The notes: generated by a model not told the origin, from the sequence alone. A stretch of DNA of 64,000 nt from JBCCQH01 sp039024435 (GCA_039024435.1 JBCCQH010000015.1:1-64000), one strand, 5' to 3'. Shown: positions 1-9,358, counted from the first letter of the stretch. Program-made: numbers and translations.

Positions 1-2
1 AA

Positions 3-200
3 GAATACATCCTCGTCGAGCAGAATGAACCCCACATCGACGTCTATCGGCGCATGGAAAATGGCTTCTGGTTCCTCCAAGGTTATTCCGGAATCGACCA
101 GAAAGTGGAACTCGCCTCCCTGGGAATCCACCTTTTGAGCCAGGAAATTTACCTCAACGTTGCCTTTTCCGACGCCCCAGGTCCGCCTACTTCCCGGTAA
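3..200 (+). CDS. Uma2 family endonuclease, C-terminal fragment
   Basis: The reading frame is open from the window edge to a TAA and encodes about 65 residues, so the 5' part lies outside the window. The segment EYILVEQNEPHIDVYRR followed by an aromatic-rich strand, an ELASLGIHL strand and a final EIY is the usual C-terminal half of Uma2 proteins, a PD-(D/E)XK nuclease-like family that is often present in many copies in cyanobacteria and Bacteroidota and whose cellular role is poorly known. The catalytic part would be upstream and cannot be checked. The last 14 bases overlap the 3' end of the convergent crotonase gene. Confidence 0.7.
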   Translation, partial: EYILVEQNEPHIDVYRRMENGFWFLQGYSGIDQKVELASLGIHLLSQEIYLNVAFSDAPGPPTSR

Positions 201-966
201 AATTCGCCGGGCGCTTTTCTAAGAAAGCCCGGGTGCCTTCCCGGCCATCGTCGGAGGCAGCCGCTTCCCCAAATGCCTGCGCTTCGACCTCGAATCCCTG
301 CGCCGTATCGTAGACCCCCGCATCGATGGCCTTCAAGGTGAGGGCTACCGCCAGCGGCGACTTTTCGTAGATTTTGTGCAAAATTTCGTGGCAGCGCGGT
401 AGCAATTCCTCGGCCGGCACCACGTAGTTGACCAAACCGAGCGACTGGGCGGTCGCCGACTTGATCATGCTCCCCGTAAGCAGCAGTTCGGTCGCCTTGC
501 TCCGCCCGATCAACCGCACCAGGCGCTGCGTCCCACCGTAGCCCGCAATCAGGCCCAGATTGACTTCAGGCTGCCCAAAACGCGCCTTTTCCGAGGCTAC
601 CCGCATGTGACAGGCCATCGCCAGTTCACAACCGCCCCCCAGGGCAAATCCATTGACCGCCGCGATGATCGGCTTGGTCGCTTGCTCAATCCGGGCAAAT
701 GCGGCTTGTCCCCGGCGACTAAAGGCCTCGGTTTCCTCGGCGGGAAGCTGATTGACGTGGGCAATGTCCGCGCCAGCCACAAATGCCTTTTCGCCCGCGC
801 CGGTGAGGATCGCACCTTTGACCGCATCGTTGGCCATGAGGTCGTCAACCACCCGCGCAAGGTCATCGATCACCTCCGGATTCAGGGCATTGAGGACTTC
901 GGGGCGGTCGATGGTGATGACCATCGTCGGTCCTTCGATGGCAATGTTCAGCGTGCTGTAGCTCAT
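187..966 (-). CDS. Enoyl-CoA hydratase/isomerase (crotonase) family protein
   Basis: This 259-residue protein should hydrate a 2-enoyl-CoA during fatty-acid or amino-acid breakdown in the cytoplasm. It has the family's oxyanion-hole segments (AFVAGADIA at about 61-69 and NGFALGGGCELA at about 105-116). Both glutamates that act in true enoyl-CoA hydratases are present, one in GGCELA (about E114) and one in GQPEVNLGL (about E134), so hydratase activity is more likely than isomerase. I chose the ATG at 966, which gives the normal MSYSTLN-like start; a longer frame adds 13 unlikely residues. It lies 60 bp downstream of the PqqB-like gene on the same strand and may be cotranscribed with it. Confidence 0.9.
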   Translation of the reverse strand: MSYSTLNIAIEGPTMVITIDRPEVLNALNPEVIDDLARVVDDLMANDAVKGAILTGAGEKAFVAGADIAHVNQLPAEETEAFSRRGQAAFARIEQATKPIIAAVNGFALGGGCELAMACHMRVASEKARFGQPEVNLGLIAGYGGTQRLVRLIGRSKATELLLTGSMIKSATAQSLGLVNYVVPAEELLPRCHEILHKIYEKSPLAVALTLKAIDAGVYDTAQGFEVEAQAFGEAAASDDGREGTRAFLEKRPANFTGK

Positions 967-1026
967 AGTCAGGTATTGGAGTTGATGTTCGGCAAAGCTA
1001 ATCATTTTGCCCCACGAAATGCACGA

Positions 1027-2046
1027 TCACAGCCGAAAACCCATGCCCTGCCGGGCCACCCGAAAACCGGCCGCTTCCACTTGCCGCCGCGCCTCACTGT
1101 CGGGCTGCAAAAGGGGGTTGGTATGATTGAAGTGGATGAAATAGACCTTTTGCTTGTCCACCAATGGCAAATCGTCTAACTGCGCCATACTTTCCTGCAC
1201 AAACGGATGGGGAATCTCTGACATGTCCCGCCCCGGAATTTCGCCTTCGGCAAAAAATGTCGCGTCGAGCAATGCATAGTCCACCGCCGCAATCTCCTCG
1301 GCAATATCGCGCTCCCATTTGGCCCACTTGTCGATGTCCGGAATGAACAAAGCACTCGCCCGGGGACCGTGGATCCGATACCCCACCGTCTCCGAGTACT
1401 CATCCCGGTGTGGCACCCGCACCGGTACTACCGCGAGGGAATCCGCCAGTTCCACCACCGAATCCGCCCGCAACTGCCGCAACTCGATGTTTTCCAACGT
1501 CACCAACTGGTCCCAGGGACCATTTTCCCGCAAAAAAGCTTCCATCCGCGGCATTGCATATACCGGCACCGCCCGCGCGCCCATCGCTTCCCGCCCCAGG
1601 TACATCAGCCCGGTGTAATGGCCAATGTGGGCGTGGGTGAGAAAAATCCCGTCCAGAAACCGCTCGATTCCCCTCGGTGCGGACAGTGAATCCAGCATCC
1701 GAATCTGGTCCACCAAGTCAGGACTGGCCTCAAACAACCAGCGCCGATCCTGTCGGGCATCTATGAGCCCCAAACTGACCACGTGGATCGGCGCGGCGAG
1801 GGTATCTACCCCACGACAACACGCCTTTTGGCAACGCAACTGCGGAAAACCAGCATCTTGAGCTACGCCCAACACCAGGAGTTCTACTCCGGTTTGGACC
1901 GGACGGAAGTGCCCTGGAGACGCCGTCGGGGGCACAATCCGCAACAAAGAATCGCCGAATCCATCCCTTCTTGGCTTATCAGAAGCAGGAGGAGCGCAAG
2001 CGGACAGCATCGCCAGGAGCAGTCCCGCCGCCCACCACCGGTTCAT
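1027..2046 (-). CDS. PqqB-like MBL-fold metallo-hydrolase, probable lipoprotein
   Basis: The N-terminus is a lipoprotein signal (MLSAC, lipid-bearing Cys about 17), so the 339-residue protein is probably membrane-anchored outside the cytoplasm. After it come the VAQDAGFPQ segment and a THAHIGHYTGL metal-site segment resembling PqqB and related metallo-beta-lactamase-fold hydrolases. The usual HxHxDH motif reads H138-A-H140-I-G-H143, so the Asp is a Gly, which may alter or remove one metal site. A later PHRDEY segment and a C-terminal HFNHTNPL fit further metal ligands. The start codon overlaps the stop of the upstream molybdopterin oxidoreductase (ATGA), so the two are translated from one transcript. 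The substrate is unknown; no other pqq genes are seen here. Confidence 0.75.
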   Translation of the reverse strand: MNRWWAAGLLLAMLSACAPPASDKPRRDGFGDSLLRIVPPTASPGHFRPVQTGVELLVLGVAQDAGFPQLRCQKACCRGVDTLAAPIHVVSLGLIDARQDRRWLFEASPDLVDQIRMLDSLSAPRGIERFLDGIFLTHAHIGHYTGLMYLGREAMGARAVPVYAMPRMEAFLRENGPWDQLVTLENIELRQLRADSVVELADSLAVVPVRVPHRDEYSETVGYRIHGPRASALFIPDIDKWAKWERDIAEEIAAVDYALLDATFFAEGEIPGRDMSEIPHPFVQESMAQLDDLPLVDKQKVYFIHFNHTNPLLQPDSEARRQVEAAGFRVARQGMGFRL

Positions 2047-4379
2047 CTCCGACGGGATTCGAGCGAGACGACCACGTACTTGGAAACCGGGGTATTGCTC
2101 TTTTTTGCCACGCTCCGGAGGGGAACGAGCACATTGGCTTCGGGGAAATATGCCCCCAAACTCCGACGGGGAATCTGATAGGGCACCACGTACCAGTTTT
2201 CTGATACCCGCTCCTCGCCTTCAAAGTGGCTGGTGACGTTCACCACTTGCTTGCTGCGCCAACCGCGGGCCTTCATGTCCTGGCGGTTCATCAGCAGTAC
2301 CCGGCGTTCATTGAAAATGCCCCGGTAGCGATCATCCAGCCCGTAGATCGTCGTATTGTATTGGTCGTGGCTACGCATCGTCATGAGGACATATTGATCC
2401 GCTTCCAAGTGATGCTCCGGCAAGGGGTTTACAGTAAAGTGCGCCTTGCCGTCGGGGGTGTTGAACTTGCCTTCCCGGGCGCCGTTGGGCAGATAAAAGC
2501 CATTGCGCGTCCGGACCCGGCGGTTGTATTCGGAAAATCCCGGGATAACCGCCTCGATATGATCACGAATGACATCGTAGTTGTCCTCCATCGCCTGCCA
2601 ATCAATCGGGCTTTCCGCCCCAAAAGTCGCTCTTCCCAAGCGAGCGACAATTGCGGGCTCACTGAGGAGATTGGGGGAGGCATTTTCGGTAAATCCCCGC
2701 GACCGGTGGACCTGCCCCATCGAGTTTTCCACCGTCAAAAACTGCGGTCCACTCGCCTGAAAATCGGCTTCCGAGCGCGCAATGCAGGGCAAAATCAAGG
2801 CCTGCTCCCCCGTGACGACGTGGGATCGGTTCAACTTGGTGGATACCTGCACGGTCAAGCGACAATTCTGCATCGCCGCCGCCGTAGCGTAACTGTCCGG
2901 CGTGGCGGAGATAAAGTTGCCTCCCATCGCAAAGAAAACCTGGGTTTTGCCCTCGGCCATCGCGTGGATCGCCTCGACGGTGTCGACCCCGTGCTCCCGC
3001 GGCGACCGAATGCCAAAGTGGTCGTCGAGTGCCTGCAGGAACGCTTCTTTGGGCTTTTCGTAAATGCCCATGGTGCGGTCACCCTGGACATTGCTGTGGC
3101 CCCGAACCGGACAAGTGCCCGCTCCCGGCCTGCCGATGGCCCCGCGCAGCAACAACAGATTGACCACTTCCTGGATATTGCCCACCCCGTTTTCCTGCTG
3201 CGTGAGCCCCATGGCCCAGCAGATGATGATCTTTTTCCTCCGCGCCAGTAAGTCCGCGACCTTTTGCATTTCGGCTTGGGCGATGCCACTCTGTTCGACG
3301 AGTTGGGCAAAATCTGCCGCGCGCAAATCGGCCACCAGAGCCTCGTAACCGCGGGTCTTTTCCGCGATGAAGTCGTGGTCAAAAACGCTGCCGGGAGCCG
3401 AATCTTCCTTTTCCAGCAGCAATTTCATGATCCCTTTGAGCAGCGCCACGTCGCCGTTGATCCGCACGGGCAACCACAGATCGGAGATCCGGGTGCCGCC
3501 GGTCAGGACTTCACTCGGACTTTGGGGGTCAATGAAGTTCTTGAGGCCCGGTTCATCCAGAGGATTGATGCTGACGATTTTACCGCCGTTTTCTTTGCAT
3601 TTTTTCAGGGCGGACAGCATCCGGGGGTGATTGGTGCCCGGATTCTGACCGATGACCAGGATCGCCTCAGCAATGTGGAGGTCTTCCAGGGTCACACTCC
3701 CCTTCCCAATTCCGACGGTACCGGACAAACCGACTCCGCTGCTTTCGTGGCACATGTTTGAGCAATCGGGCAGATTGTTCGTGCCGAAATGGCGCACCAA
3801 CAACTGGTACATAAAGGCCGCCTCGTTACTGGTCCGGCCCGAGGTGTAGAAAATCGCTTCATCCGGCGAATCCAAACCATTCAATTCCTCGGCGATCATC
3901 GCAAAGGCATCTTCCCAGGAGATGGGTTCGTAGTGGCTGCTGCCCTTGCGCAGGACCATCGGATCGGTGATCCGTCCCGATTTTCCCAATTCAAAATCCG
4001 GCCAGCGGCTCAGTTTTTCCACCGAATGTCGGCGAAAGAACTTTGCGTCGACCCGCTTTGTGGTTGCTTCTTCGGCGAGGGCCTTGGCCCCATTTTCGCA
4101 GTACTCACCGATGGGCGAACGGTTGGGCGGGTCGGGCCAGGCACAGCCGGCACAATCGAATCCGTCCTGTTGGTTCATCCGGGCGACGACGCGCATCCCG
4201 CTGACCAGGCCCATTTCCCGGCGCAAATGCTGCACCGCCGACCTCACCGCCGTAAGGCCAACTGCTTTCTTTTCCGGGGACCGCAACGCCAGCCGCCGGT
4301 GCCGCGGCGGCGGAACCAGCATCACCTCTCGTTTCTGCACCGGAGCCCGCAAATCCGTAGAAGAGTTAGAATCACTCAT
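2043..4379 (-). CDS. FdhF/YdeP family molybdopterin oxidoreductase
   Basis: This 778-residue protein matches the YdeP branch of the formate dehydrogenase-like molybdopterin enzymes. It has the short N-terminal cysteine pair typical of that branch (FDCAGCAWPDP, C76 and C79) instead of a full CxxCxxxC cluster motif, the TSGRTSNEAAF and NMCHESSG blocks (C210, where formate dehydrogenases carry the metal-binding Cys/Sec), GQNPGTNHPRM, GTCPVRGHSNVQG and the C-terminal molydopterin dinucleotide domain with MTMRSHDQYNTT. No signal peptide is visible, so it is probably cytoplasmic. YdeP homologues are linked to acid resistance in Escherichia coli, but the true substrate is not established. No partner subunit is next to it; the overlapping downstream gene is a PqqB-like hydrolase. 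Confidence 0.9.
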   Translation of the reverse strand: MSDSNSSTDLRAPVQKREVMLVPPPRHRRLALRSPEKKAVGLTAVRSAVQHLRREMGLVSGMRVVARMNQQDGFDCAGCAWPDPPNRSPIGEYCENGAKALAEEATTKRVDAKFFRRHSVEKLSRWPDFELGKSGRITDPMVLRKGSSHYEPISWEDAFAMIAEELNGLDSPDEAIFYTSGRTSNEAAFMYQLLVRHFGTNNLPDCSNMCHESSGVGLSGTVGIGKGSVTLEDLHIAEAILVIGQNPGTNHPRMLSALKKCKENGGKIVSINPLDEPGLKNFIDPQSPSEVLTGGTRISDLWLPVRINGDVALLKGIMKLLLEKEDSAPGSVFDHDFIAEKTRGYEALVADLRAADFAQLVEQSGIAQAEMQKVADLLARRKKIIICWAMGLTQQENGVGNIQEVVNLLLLRGAIGRPGAGTCPVRGHSNVQGDRTMGIYEKPKEAFLQALDDHFGIRSPREHGVDTVEAIHAMAEGKTQVFFAMGGNFISATPDSYATAAAMQNCRLTVQVSTKLNRSHVVTGEQALILPCIARSEADFQASGPQFLTVENSMGQVHRSRGFTENASPNLLSEPAIVARLGRATFGAESPIDWQAMEDNYDVIRDHIEAVIPGFSEYNRRVRTRNGFYLPNGAREGKFNTPDGKAHFTVNPLPEHHLEADQYVLMTMRSHDQYNTTIYGLDDRYRGIFNERRVLLMNRQDMKARGWRSKQVVNVTSHFEGEERVSENWYVVPYQIPRRSLGAYFPEANVLVPLRSVAKKSNTPVSKYVVVSLESRRR

Positions 4380-4397
4380 AGTTGTTGTGCTCTACTC

Positions 4398-4429
4398 TAA
4401 AGCTAGGAAATGACGGGGACAATTTCCAA
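4398..4429 (-). promoter_or_regulatory. Bacteroidota-type promoter of the YdeP-like gene
   Basis: Read on the minus strand, TTG (4429-4427) is followed by 21 nt and then TAGCTTTA (4405-4398), close to the Bacteroidota consensus TTG-N19-23-TAnnTTTG. The start codon is 18 nt further on. Confidence 0.45.
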
Positions 4430-4439
4430 TGCGCGATTT

Positions 4440-4498
4440 CTGATTTCTGATTTCCGATCAGCTACTGCGGGTAGCCCTCACCGGAAATCAGAAATCAG
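4440..4498. repeat. Intergenic inverted repeat with 17-bp perfect arms
   Basis: The arms 4440-4456 and 4482-4498 are perfect reverse complements (CTGATTTCTGATTTCCG) around a 25-nt loop that contains CTACTGCGGGTAG. It lies directly after the stop codon of the metalloprotease gene, so it could work as a 3' stem-loop, but there is no clear U tract. The TTTCTGATTTC wording recurs around 44420 and 55960, so I place it with the dispersed intergenic repeat family of this genome. Confidence 0.75.
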
Positions 4499-4508
4499 CA
4501 ATCCCTAA

Positions 4509-7500
4509 TTATTGCTTGACCACTTTCCGGGTGATTCGGCGGTGATTGCCGAGGTCAACGGTCAGAAGGTACATGCCCGGAGGCAGAGCGCTGAGGTCGT
4601 GGGCCTGCTCGCCGGGACGAAGGGTGCCGCGCAAAACCGTTTTGCCGCTCAGATCGGTTAGGGTCAGCGGGCAATCGCCTTCCTCGGCGGTAAATGCGGT
4701 AACCAAACGGTCAACGACCGGCAGAGGATAAAGGTCCAAGGCGAATTCAGGCTGATCGCCCAGCACCACTTCGATGTCGGGATGCTCGATTTCCAGCGGC
4801 TCGTTGTAAGAAGCGCAGGAACCGCCTTCATAAACCCGGACATTGCGGAAATAGGAGTTGTTGCCGCCCCCGATATCATTGTCGGCAACAAATACGATGC
4901 GGTCAAAATTGCCGACGAAGAAAAACGCCAGCGGGATGCTGTAACTGGTCCAGCCGCTTGGCGTGTAGTTGTCGTAGTTGGTGATGCCCCAATTCTGCGT
5001 GCCGTACAATTTAAAGGTGAAGTTTGAACTGAGCGAATTGTTATTGTCCAGCCCGATGCCGTGGATCTCGCCCTCAGAGGTCGAGCGGAATTCAAATTCC
5101 AGAATTGTCGCCGGGCCCACACTGTAGTTAAACGGCACGAATTTCCAGGCGTCGTTTTCGATCAAGAGCGTGCTGCCATTGTCCAGAACCGTCGCCGAAC
5201 CCCGGTCCTGACCAGGGTCGAAGGGGTTGATCGCCACCCGGTCAAAGTCAATGAAGGCGCAATCGCTGGGATTGCTGCCCCCGCCCCCGCTGGTTCCGGA
5301 GTAGACACTGACATTGTCAAAGGCCATCCCATCAACGCTAATCGCATTGTTGTCGTACTGCTGGAACTTGACGATGAAAGTATTTGTGAGGGTGAGCCCA
5401 TTGGCGGAGGCCAGAGCCGAAACATCCAGGAATCGGCGGGAATAGGTGCTGTTGCCGTTGGTGAGGTTGTAGACCTTGACAAAGCTGGCCCCGCCATCGT
5501 CGGAGAAAAAGACTCCGTCTTGGGGATGGGTTTCGTCGCTGAACTCTTTCCAGTCAAATTCCAGCATCACGTTGTTTTCCCCGGCGAGGCGCAATCCGAG
5601 CCAGGCTTCGTTTTGGCTGAAGACGCCCGGCGTCCCGACATCCATGGTCAAGTGGCGGAAGTCATCCGGCTGGTGATTGAAATTGATTTGGACGCGGCCG
5701 GCGCCGGTAGAGGTTTGCGTGCTCCAGAACTGGTCCAGGTTTGAAGCTTCAAAATCGGTAAAGTAGGGCAAATCCGCATACTGCTGGTTGCCATTGCCGC
5801 CACCGCCGCCGGACTCCCCGACGTAGATGTCGTCCAGCGCAAGGTCGCCGGTGTAGCTTTCGCCGGTGATTGCGCGGAAACGCAGACTCAGCGTCGCGGC
5901 ATTGGCGTAGCCGGACAAATCCAGCGTCACCGGAATCCAGTCGACGCCTTGGTTGCCCATCGTCCACCATACCTGCGTCCAGTTCGACCCGTCGGTCGTG
6001 GCTTCGAGCCGCAGGGTACCGATGGTCGCTCCGTAAGCGTGGTATTGGAAGCGAATCTCAGGATTCGCGAGTTGCGACAGGTCAAAACAGGGCGAAACCA
6101 GGGTGGCGTTTTTGAAAGGACTGCCGCTGCCCGAGGTCTCCAAATAGATGTAGCCCGAACCCTGAACCGCATTTGAGGGTCCGGTATTCGACGAAAGGGT
6201 GCCCCCGCTGCCTTGGGACCAGTCAATGTCATCCGATCCGGATTGGGTCCAGTCGATCCCCCCTTCAAAATACTCGGTGTAGGGAAAATTCGAGACGGAG
6301 CCCAGGCAACCGCCCCCGCCGGAGCACGAACTAAGGCAGTTCGCATTGATCACGCTGTTGCGGATCACCTCGCCGGGCTGCGGTCCGAATCCTTGGGTAA
6401 AATCGATTCCGACATTCGCCACTTGGTGGCAATAGCTCATGATCGTACCGCCCCCCGAGGGATTGGCGGGGATCGGGCAGGAACCTTCGGTAAAACCGGA
6501 GCAGCCATCGATGGCGGTGCCGTTTCCGTTCCAGACGCAGGCGTGGGTGTGCCGCGAGCCAAACAAGTGCCCAAATTCGTGGGCTTGCAGGTAGACATCC
6601 CAAGAGTAGGTCGGCACCTGATTGAAGGCTCCATTGATGTCGCTGATGCTCAAGCTATTGTCGACGTTACTGGCGCAGAGGCCGGAAAAGCTGGCCGCAC
6701 GCCCGCCTTGAATCGAGGCGCTATAGGTAAGCAACTGCCCGAGATCGGCGCCGTTGATGGAACTGGTGCGGGCCTGGAATTCGCTGAGCATACTGGCCAC
6801 GCTGGCCGGAGTGTAGGCATCTTGGGCATTGTTCAGGATAAAGACTTCCTTGAGTTCCAGGTTGATGCTCTCGTTGGCGTAAAGGGTGGCAACTTCGTTG
6901 AATTCGGAGGAGACAAACGCAAAGGTGCCGTTGCCCTTGTCCTGCCAAATGCTGTAGTCGACTTCGTAATAGATGCGAATACAATCGGTCAGGTCGCGCC
7001 CGCCGGAACGTGGTTGCAGTTCCTCGGGAGTGTAGGGCCGGCCGCCGTCGGGCATTTTCAGGTCCAGGGTCCGCTCACCGAGCAGATCAGCGTCGCGATA
7101 AAGAATGTGTTCTCGCGTGGGATTGTCCCCGCCGAGGGGACCGACGACGAAGGTCCCCTCACCTTCCAGGCTGAAGAGCCCGGAGACTTGCTCGTCAAAA
7201 AAGGAGAAGGCCGCGATGGAATTGCGCCGGCCCCGGACGATGCCGCGGTAGTGGGTCCCCTGGTCCACGTTGGATTGTGGCCCGGCAGCGGTGCGGAGGA
7301 CAAAATCCGGGGTGAAGAGATCGACCCGCACCAATTCGACCTCGAACGTGCCGTTTTCGGGGGTGGGCAAGGTCAGCGTCAGCGTGAGGGGGGCTTGTTC
7401 GCCGATTTGACGGGCACGGGTCGCGTCAAAGGACAGCCGTTCGGCGCGGCTTACTTCGTCGCTCAACCCCGGACGGTTGCGCAGCGGGATTTCCGTGGCG

Positions 7501-7649
7501 GCAAGCAATTGGTCCACCGGGGTAAAGGGTTCGTTGATTCGGTGGTGGTACTCGACCAAGGCAGCAGGTTTGAGGGGTGCCTGGCCAAAAAGCATTCCCC
7601 CGAAAAGCAAGGAAAGAAGGGAAAGCAGTGACAATTTTGTGTAAAACAT
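4509..7649 (-). CDS. Secreted M12 (reprolysin-like) zinc metalloprotease with T9SS sorting domain
   Basis: The 1046-residue protein starts with a signal peptide ending near FGQ (about residue 23), followed by a propeptide-like region to about 220. The catalytic domain contains the metzincin motif HEFGHLFGSRH (H357, E358, H361, G364, H367) and a downstream MSYC Met-turn (M404), so it should be an active zinc endopeptidase. Two MAM-like or jelly-roll modules (FPYTEYFEGGIDW at about 457 and LPYFTDFEAS at about 630) and another beta domain follow, separated by Gly/Ser linkers. The last 75 residues (LDLYPLPVVDRL to RKVVKQ) are a type A T9SS sorting domain, so the enzyme is exported across the outer membrane and anchored or released. 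Confidence 0.92.
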   Translation of the reverse strand: MFYTKLSLLSLLSLLFGGMLFGQAPLKPAALVEYHHRINEPFTPVDQLLAATEIPLRNRPGLSDEVSRAERLSFDATRARQIGEQAPLTLTLTLPTPENGTFEVELVRVDLFTPDFVLRTAAGPQSNVDQGTHYRGIVRGRRNSIAAFSFFDEQVSGLFSLEGEGTFVVGPLGGDNPTREHILYRDADLLGERTLDLKMPDGGRPYTPEELQPRSGGRDLTDCIRIYYEVDYSIWQDKGNGTFAFVSSEFNEVATLYANESINLELKEVFILNNAQDAYTPASVASMLSEFQARTSSINGADLGQLLTYSASIQGGRAASFSGLCASNVDNSLSISDINGAFNQVPTYSWDVYLQAHEFGHLFGSRHTHACVWNGNGTAIDGCSGFTEGSCPIPANPSGGGTIMSYCHQVANVGIDFTQGFGPQPGEVIRNSVINANCLSSCSGGGGCLGSVSNFPYTEYFEGGIDWTQSGSDDIDWSQGSGGTLSSNTGPSNAVQGSGYIYLETSGSGSPFKNATLVSPCFDLSQLANPEIRFQYHAYGATIGTLRLEATTDGSNWTQVWWTMGNQGVDWIPVTLDLSGYANAATLSLRFRAITGESYTGDLALDDIYVGESGGGGGNGNQQYADLPYFTDFEASNLDQFWSTQTSTGAGRVQINFNHQPDDFRHLTMDVGTPGVFSQNEAWLGLRLAGENNVMLEFDWKEFSDETHPQDGVFFSDDGGASFVKVYNLTNGNSTYSRRFLDVSALASANGLTLTNTFIVKFQQYDNNAISVDGMAFDNVSVYSGTSGGGGSNPSDCAFIDFDRVAINPFDPGQDRGSATVLDNGSTLLIENDAWKFVPFNYSVGPATILEFEFRSTSEGEIHGIGLDNNNSLSSNFTFKLYGTQNWGITNYDNYTPSGWTSYSIPLAFFFVGNFDRIVFVADNDIGGGNNSYFRNVRVYEGGSCASYNEPLEIEHPDIEVVLGDQPEFALDLYPLPVVDRLVTAFTAEEGDCPLTLTDLSGKTVLRGTLRPGEQAHDLSALPPGMYLLTVDLGNHRRITRKVVKQ

Positions 7650-7954
7650 ACAACTCTGAGTAAAAAGTTTGAATAAATGCGATCAACAAATCGGTTCAGC
7701 ACGATTGGCCGACGGGAGATTTGCGCCCCAGCGGAACATCGGATCGAAACGCATTTCATCCGTGCCCACGCAAGGGAGCCATTGTTAGCATTATTCAATT
7801 CAGAGGTGCAGAAAGAAGCGTAAATGATATCCGGGGATCAAAAGTTTGCCGGATCGCACGCCGTTCTACAGAGTAAAGAAAGCAAAACTTGAGCAGAAAC
7901 AAAAACTCCGGGGAAGGCAGGGCAGAAAGTCGGCCCAAACACTCGATGCCCCGG
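7650..7954. other. Gene-free interval upstream of the metalloprotease gene
   Basis: No convincing gene is visible. A small stem (ATCCGG at 7829-7834 with CCGGAT at 7849-7854) lies past the end of the esterase gene but has no U tract. The interval should hold the promoter of the metalloprotease gene; I cannot point to a good TAnnTTTG box. Confidence 0.4.
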
Positions 7955-9358
7955 TTACCGCAGCAAAATCTTTTGGCGCGCTGCCCGGGTTCCGTAGCGG
8001 ATGTCCACTACGTAGACGCCCCGGGCCCAGCCAGTGGTGGCGATGGATTCGCCCGCTTTCCGCATTCCGGAAAAGACTTGCTTCCCGTCCAAGGCATACA
8101 CGTCTACCGCGAACGGCAAGGGCGCATGGAAGCGTCCCACGACGAAAAAACTATCCTGGCTAGGGTCAAGTGCGACCTGAATGGGGGGAAGGTTCAGTTT
8201 TGGCTCCAGGGTGGTCGCGATCGGTTGAAAAAGCCATTTGTACGCTTCGGGAAACTCGCGTGCCCAAAACCATTCGCTGTGTTGCCCGTCGGGCTGAACG
8301 ACGGTGCGCACCTCCAAAGCCGGAAATCCAGCCGCCAGCAGGGTATCTTCCATCGCCACCAAATTGGGAACCATCGCCGGGCTTTCCTGTCCGCCCGCCA
8401 GCAGGTAGATCCGCATCGCTTGCTGGCGGCCTTGGGCGGATGCCTGGGTGTAGCAGGAATCATCGAACCAAAACGAGGGCGAAAAGACCCCGAGCCGGCT
8501 GAAAATATCCTGGCGTTGCAAGCCACCGTACAGCGTGATCAATCCCCCCAAACTGCTGCCCATGAGCGCGGTATGCTCCCGTTGGGGTTTGGTCCGGAAA
8601 TAGCCGTCGATGAATGGCTTGAGGGTATTGACCAGAAAATCGAGGTAGGCGTCGCCTTCGCCCCCACCGTATTGGAGGTTGACCCAGGGAGAATATTCAT
8701 TGATCCGGTCCAGGCCACCGTTATCGACGCCCACGATGATGGCTGGAGGGTAGCCGCTGTCCTGCAACATCTCCATGCTTTCGTCGATGGCCCACTCCGT
8801 CCCAAAGGCGGTGTAGGCCACGTCAAACAAGTTTTGCCCGTCGTGCAGGTAGAGCACCGGGTAGTCGGCATTTCCGGTAAAGTAATCCTGGGGCAGGTAG
8901 ACCCAAATCCGGCGGTTGCGCCCCAACTGCGGCAGATTGAAATCCAGGTCGAGGATCCGGGTGTTCCCGACGACCGTGTGGTTGCCGGCCATGTCTTCCC
9001 ACATGGCAATCGTATCCACGATGGTCTGCCCCGGGTTGTACACAAAACTGCGGTTGGGAAGAAAGGCTCCACTGGCTTGGGTTTCCACCGTGGCCCAATC
9101 TCCACGGGTAAACTTATATTCCACAATTTGTCCTGGGCTGGCGTTCAAGGTGTAGGCATAGCTGCCGTCCGGCTGCAATTGCAGGGTTTCGGAAGGCGCT
9201 CCCGGGGACCACAGGTTAAAGCTCCCGGCAATATGGATGTTGTCCAGCAGCGGGGTAAAGTAGGCGGGTACACCTTGAACTTTGATGGTCATCTGCGCGG
9301 AAAGGGGCGCGGCGACAACCATCGCGAGCAGGGTCAAACAAAGCAAAATTCGGCGCAT
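7955..9358 (-). CDS. Secreted esterase (EstD/Esterase_D-type) with N-terminal carbohydrate-binding-like domain and T9SS tail
   Basis: The 467-residue protein has a signal peptide ending near LSAQ (22). Residues about 23-110 have the FNLW...YKFTRGDW pattern of CBM20/CBM48-like starch-binding folds. From about 130 there is an alpha/beta-hydrolase of the putative esterase family (feruloyl and enterochelin esterase relatives): VYLPQDYF, VLYLHDGQNLFD, the nucleophile motif GSSLGG (S269), and a probable catalytic His in DGQHSEWFW (H360). The last 70 residues end in a short type A sorting domain (ALDGKQVFSG...GVYVVDIRYG...KILLR). It is therefore likely a cell-surface or released esterase acting on polysaccharide or a ferric siderophore; the exact substrate is not readable. 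Confidence 0.85.
   Translation of the reverse strand: MRRILLCLTLLAMVVAAPLSAQMTIKVQGVPAYFTPLLDNIHIAGSFNLWSPGAPSETLQLQPDGSYAYTLNASPGQIVEYKFTRGDWATVETQASGAFLPNRSFVYNPGQTIVDTIAMWEDMAGNHTVVGNTRILDLDFNLPQLGRNRRIWVYLPQDYFTGNADYPVLYLHDGQNLFDVAYTAFGTEWAIDESMEMLQDSGYPPAIIVGVDNGGLDRINEYSPWVNLQYGGGEGDAYLDFLVNTLKPFIDGYFRTKPQREHTALMGSSLGGLITLYGGLQRQDIFSRLGVFSPSFWFDDSCYTQASAQGRQQAMRIYLLAGGQESPAMVPNLVAMEDTLLAAGFPALEVRTVVQPDGQHSEWFWAREFPEAYKWLFQPIATTLEPKLNLPPIQVALDPSQDSFFVVGRFHAPLPFAVDVYALDGKQVFSGMRKAGESIATTGWARGVYVVDIRYGTRAARQKILLR

Noticed and set aside
6213..7631. A 472-codon plus-strand frame opposite the metalloprotease
   Set aside because: It is antisense to the zinc-motif catalytic domain and shows no domain of its own.
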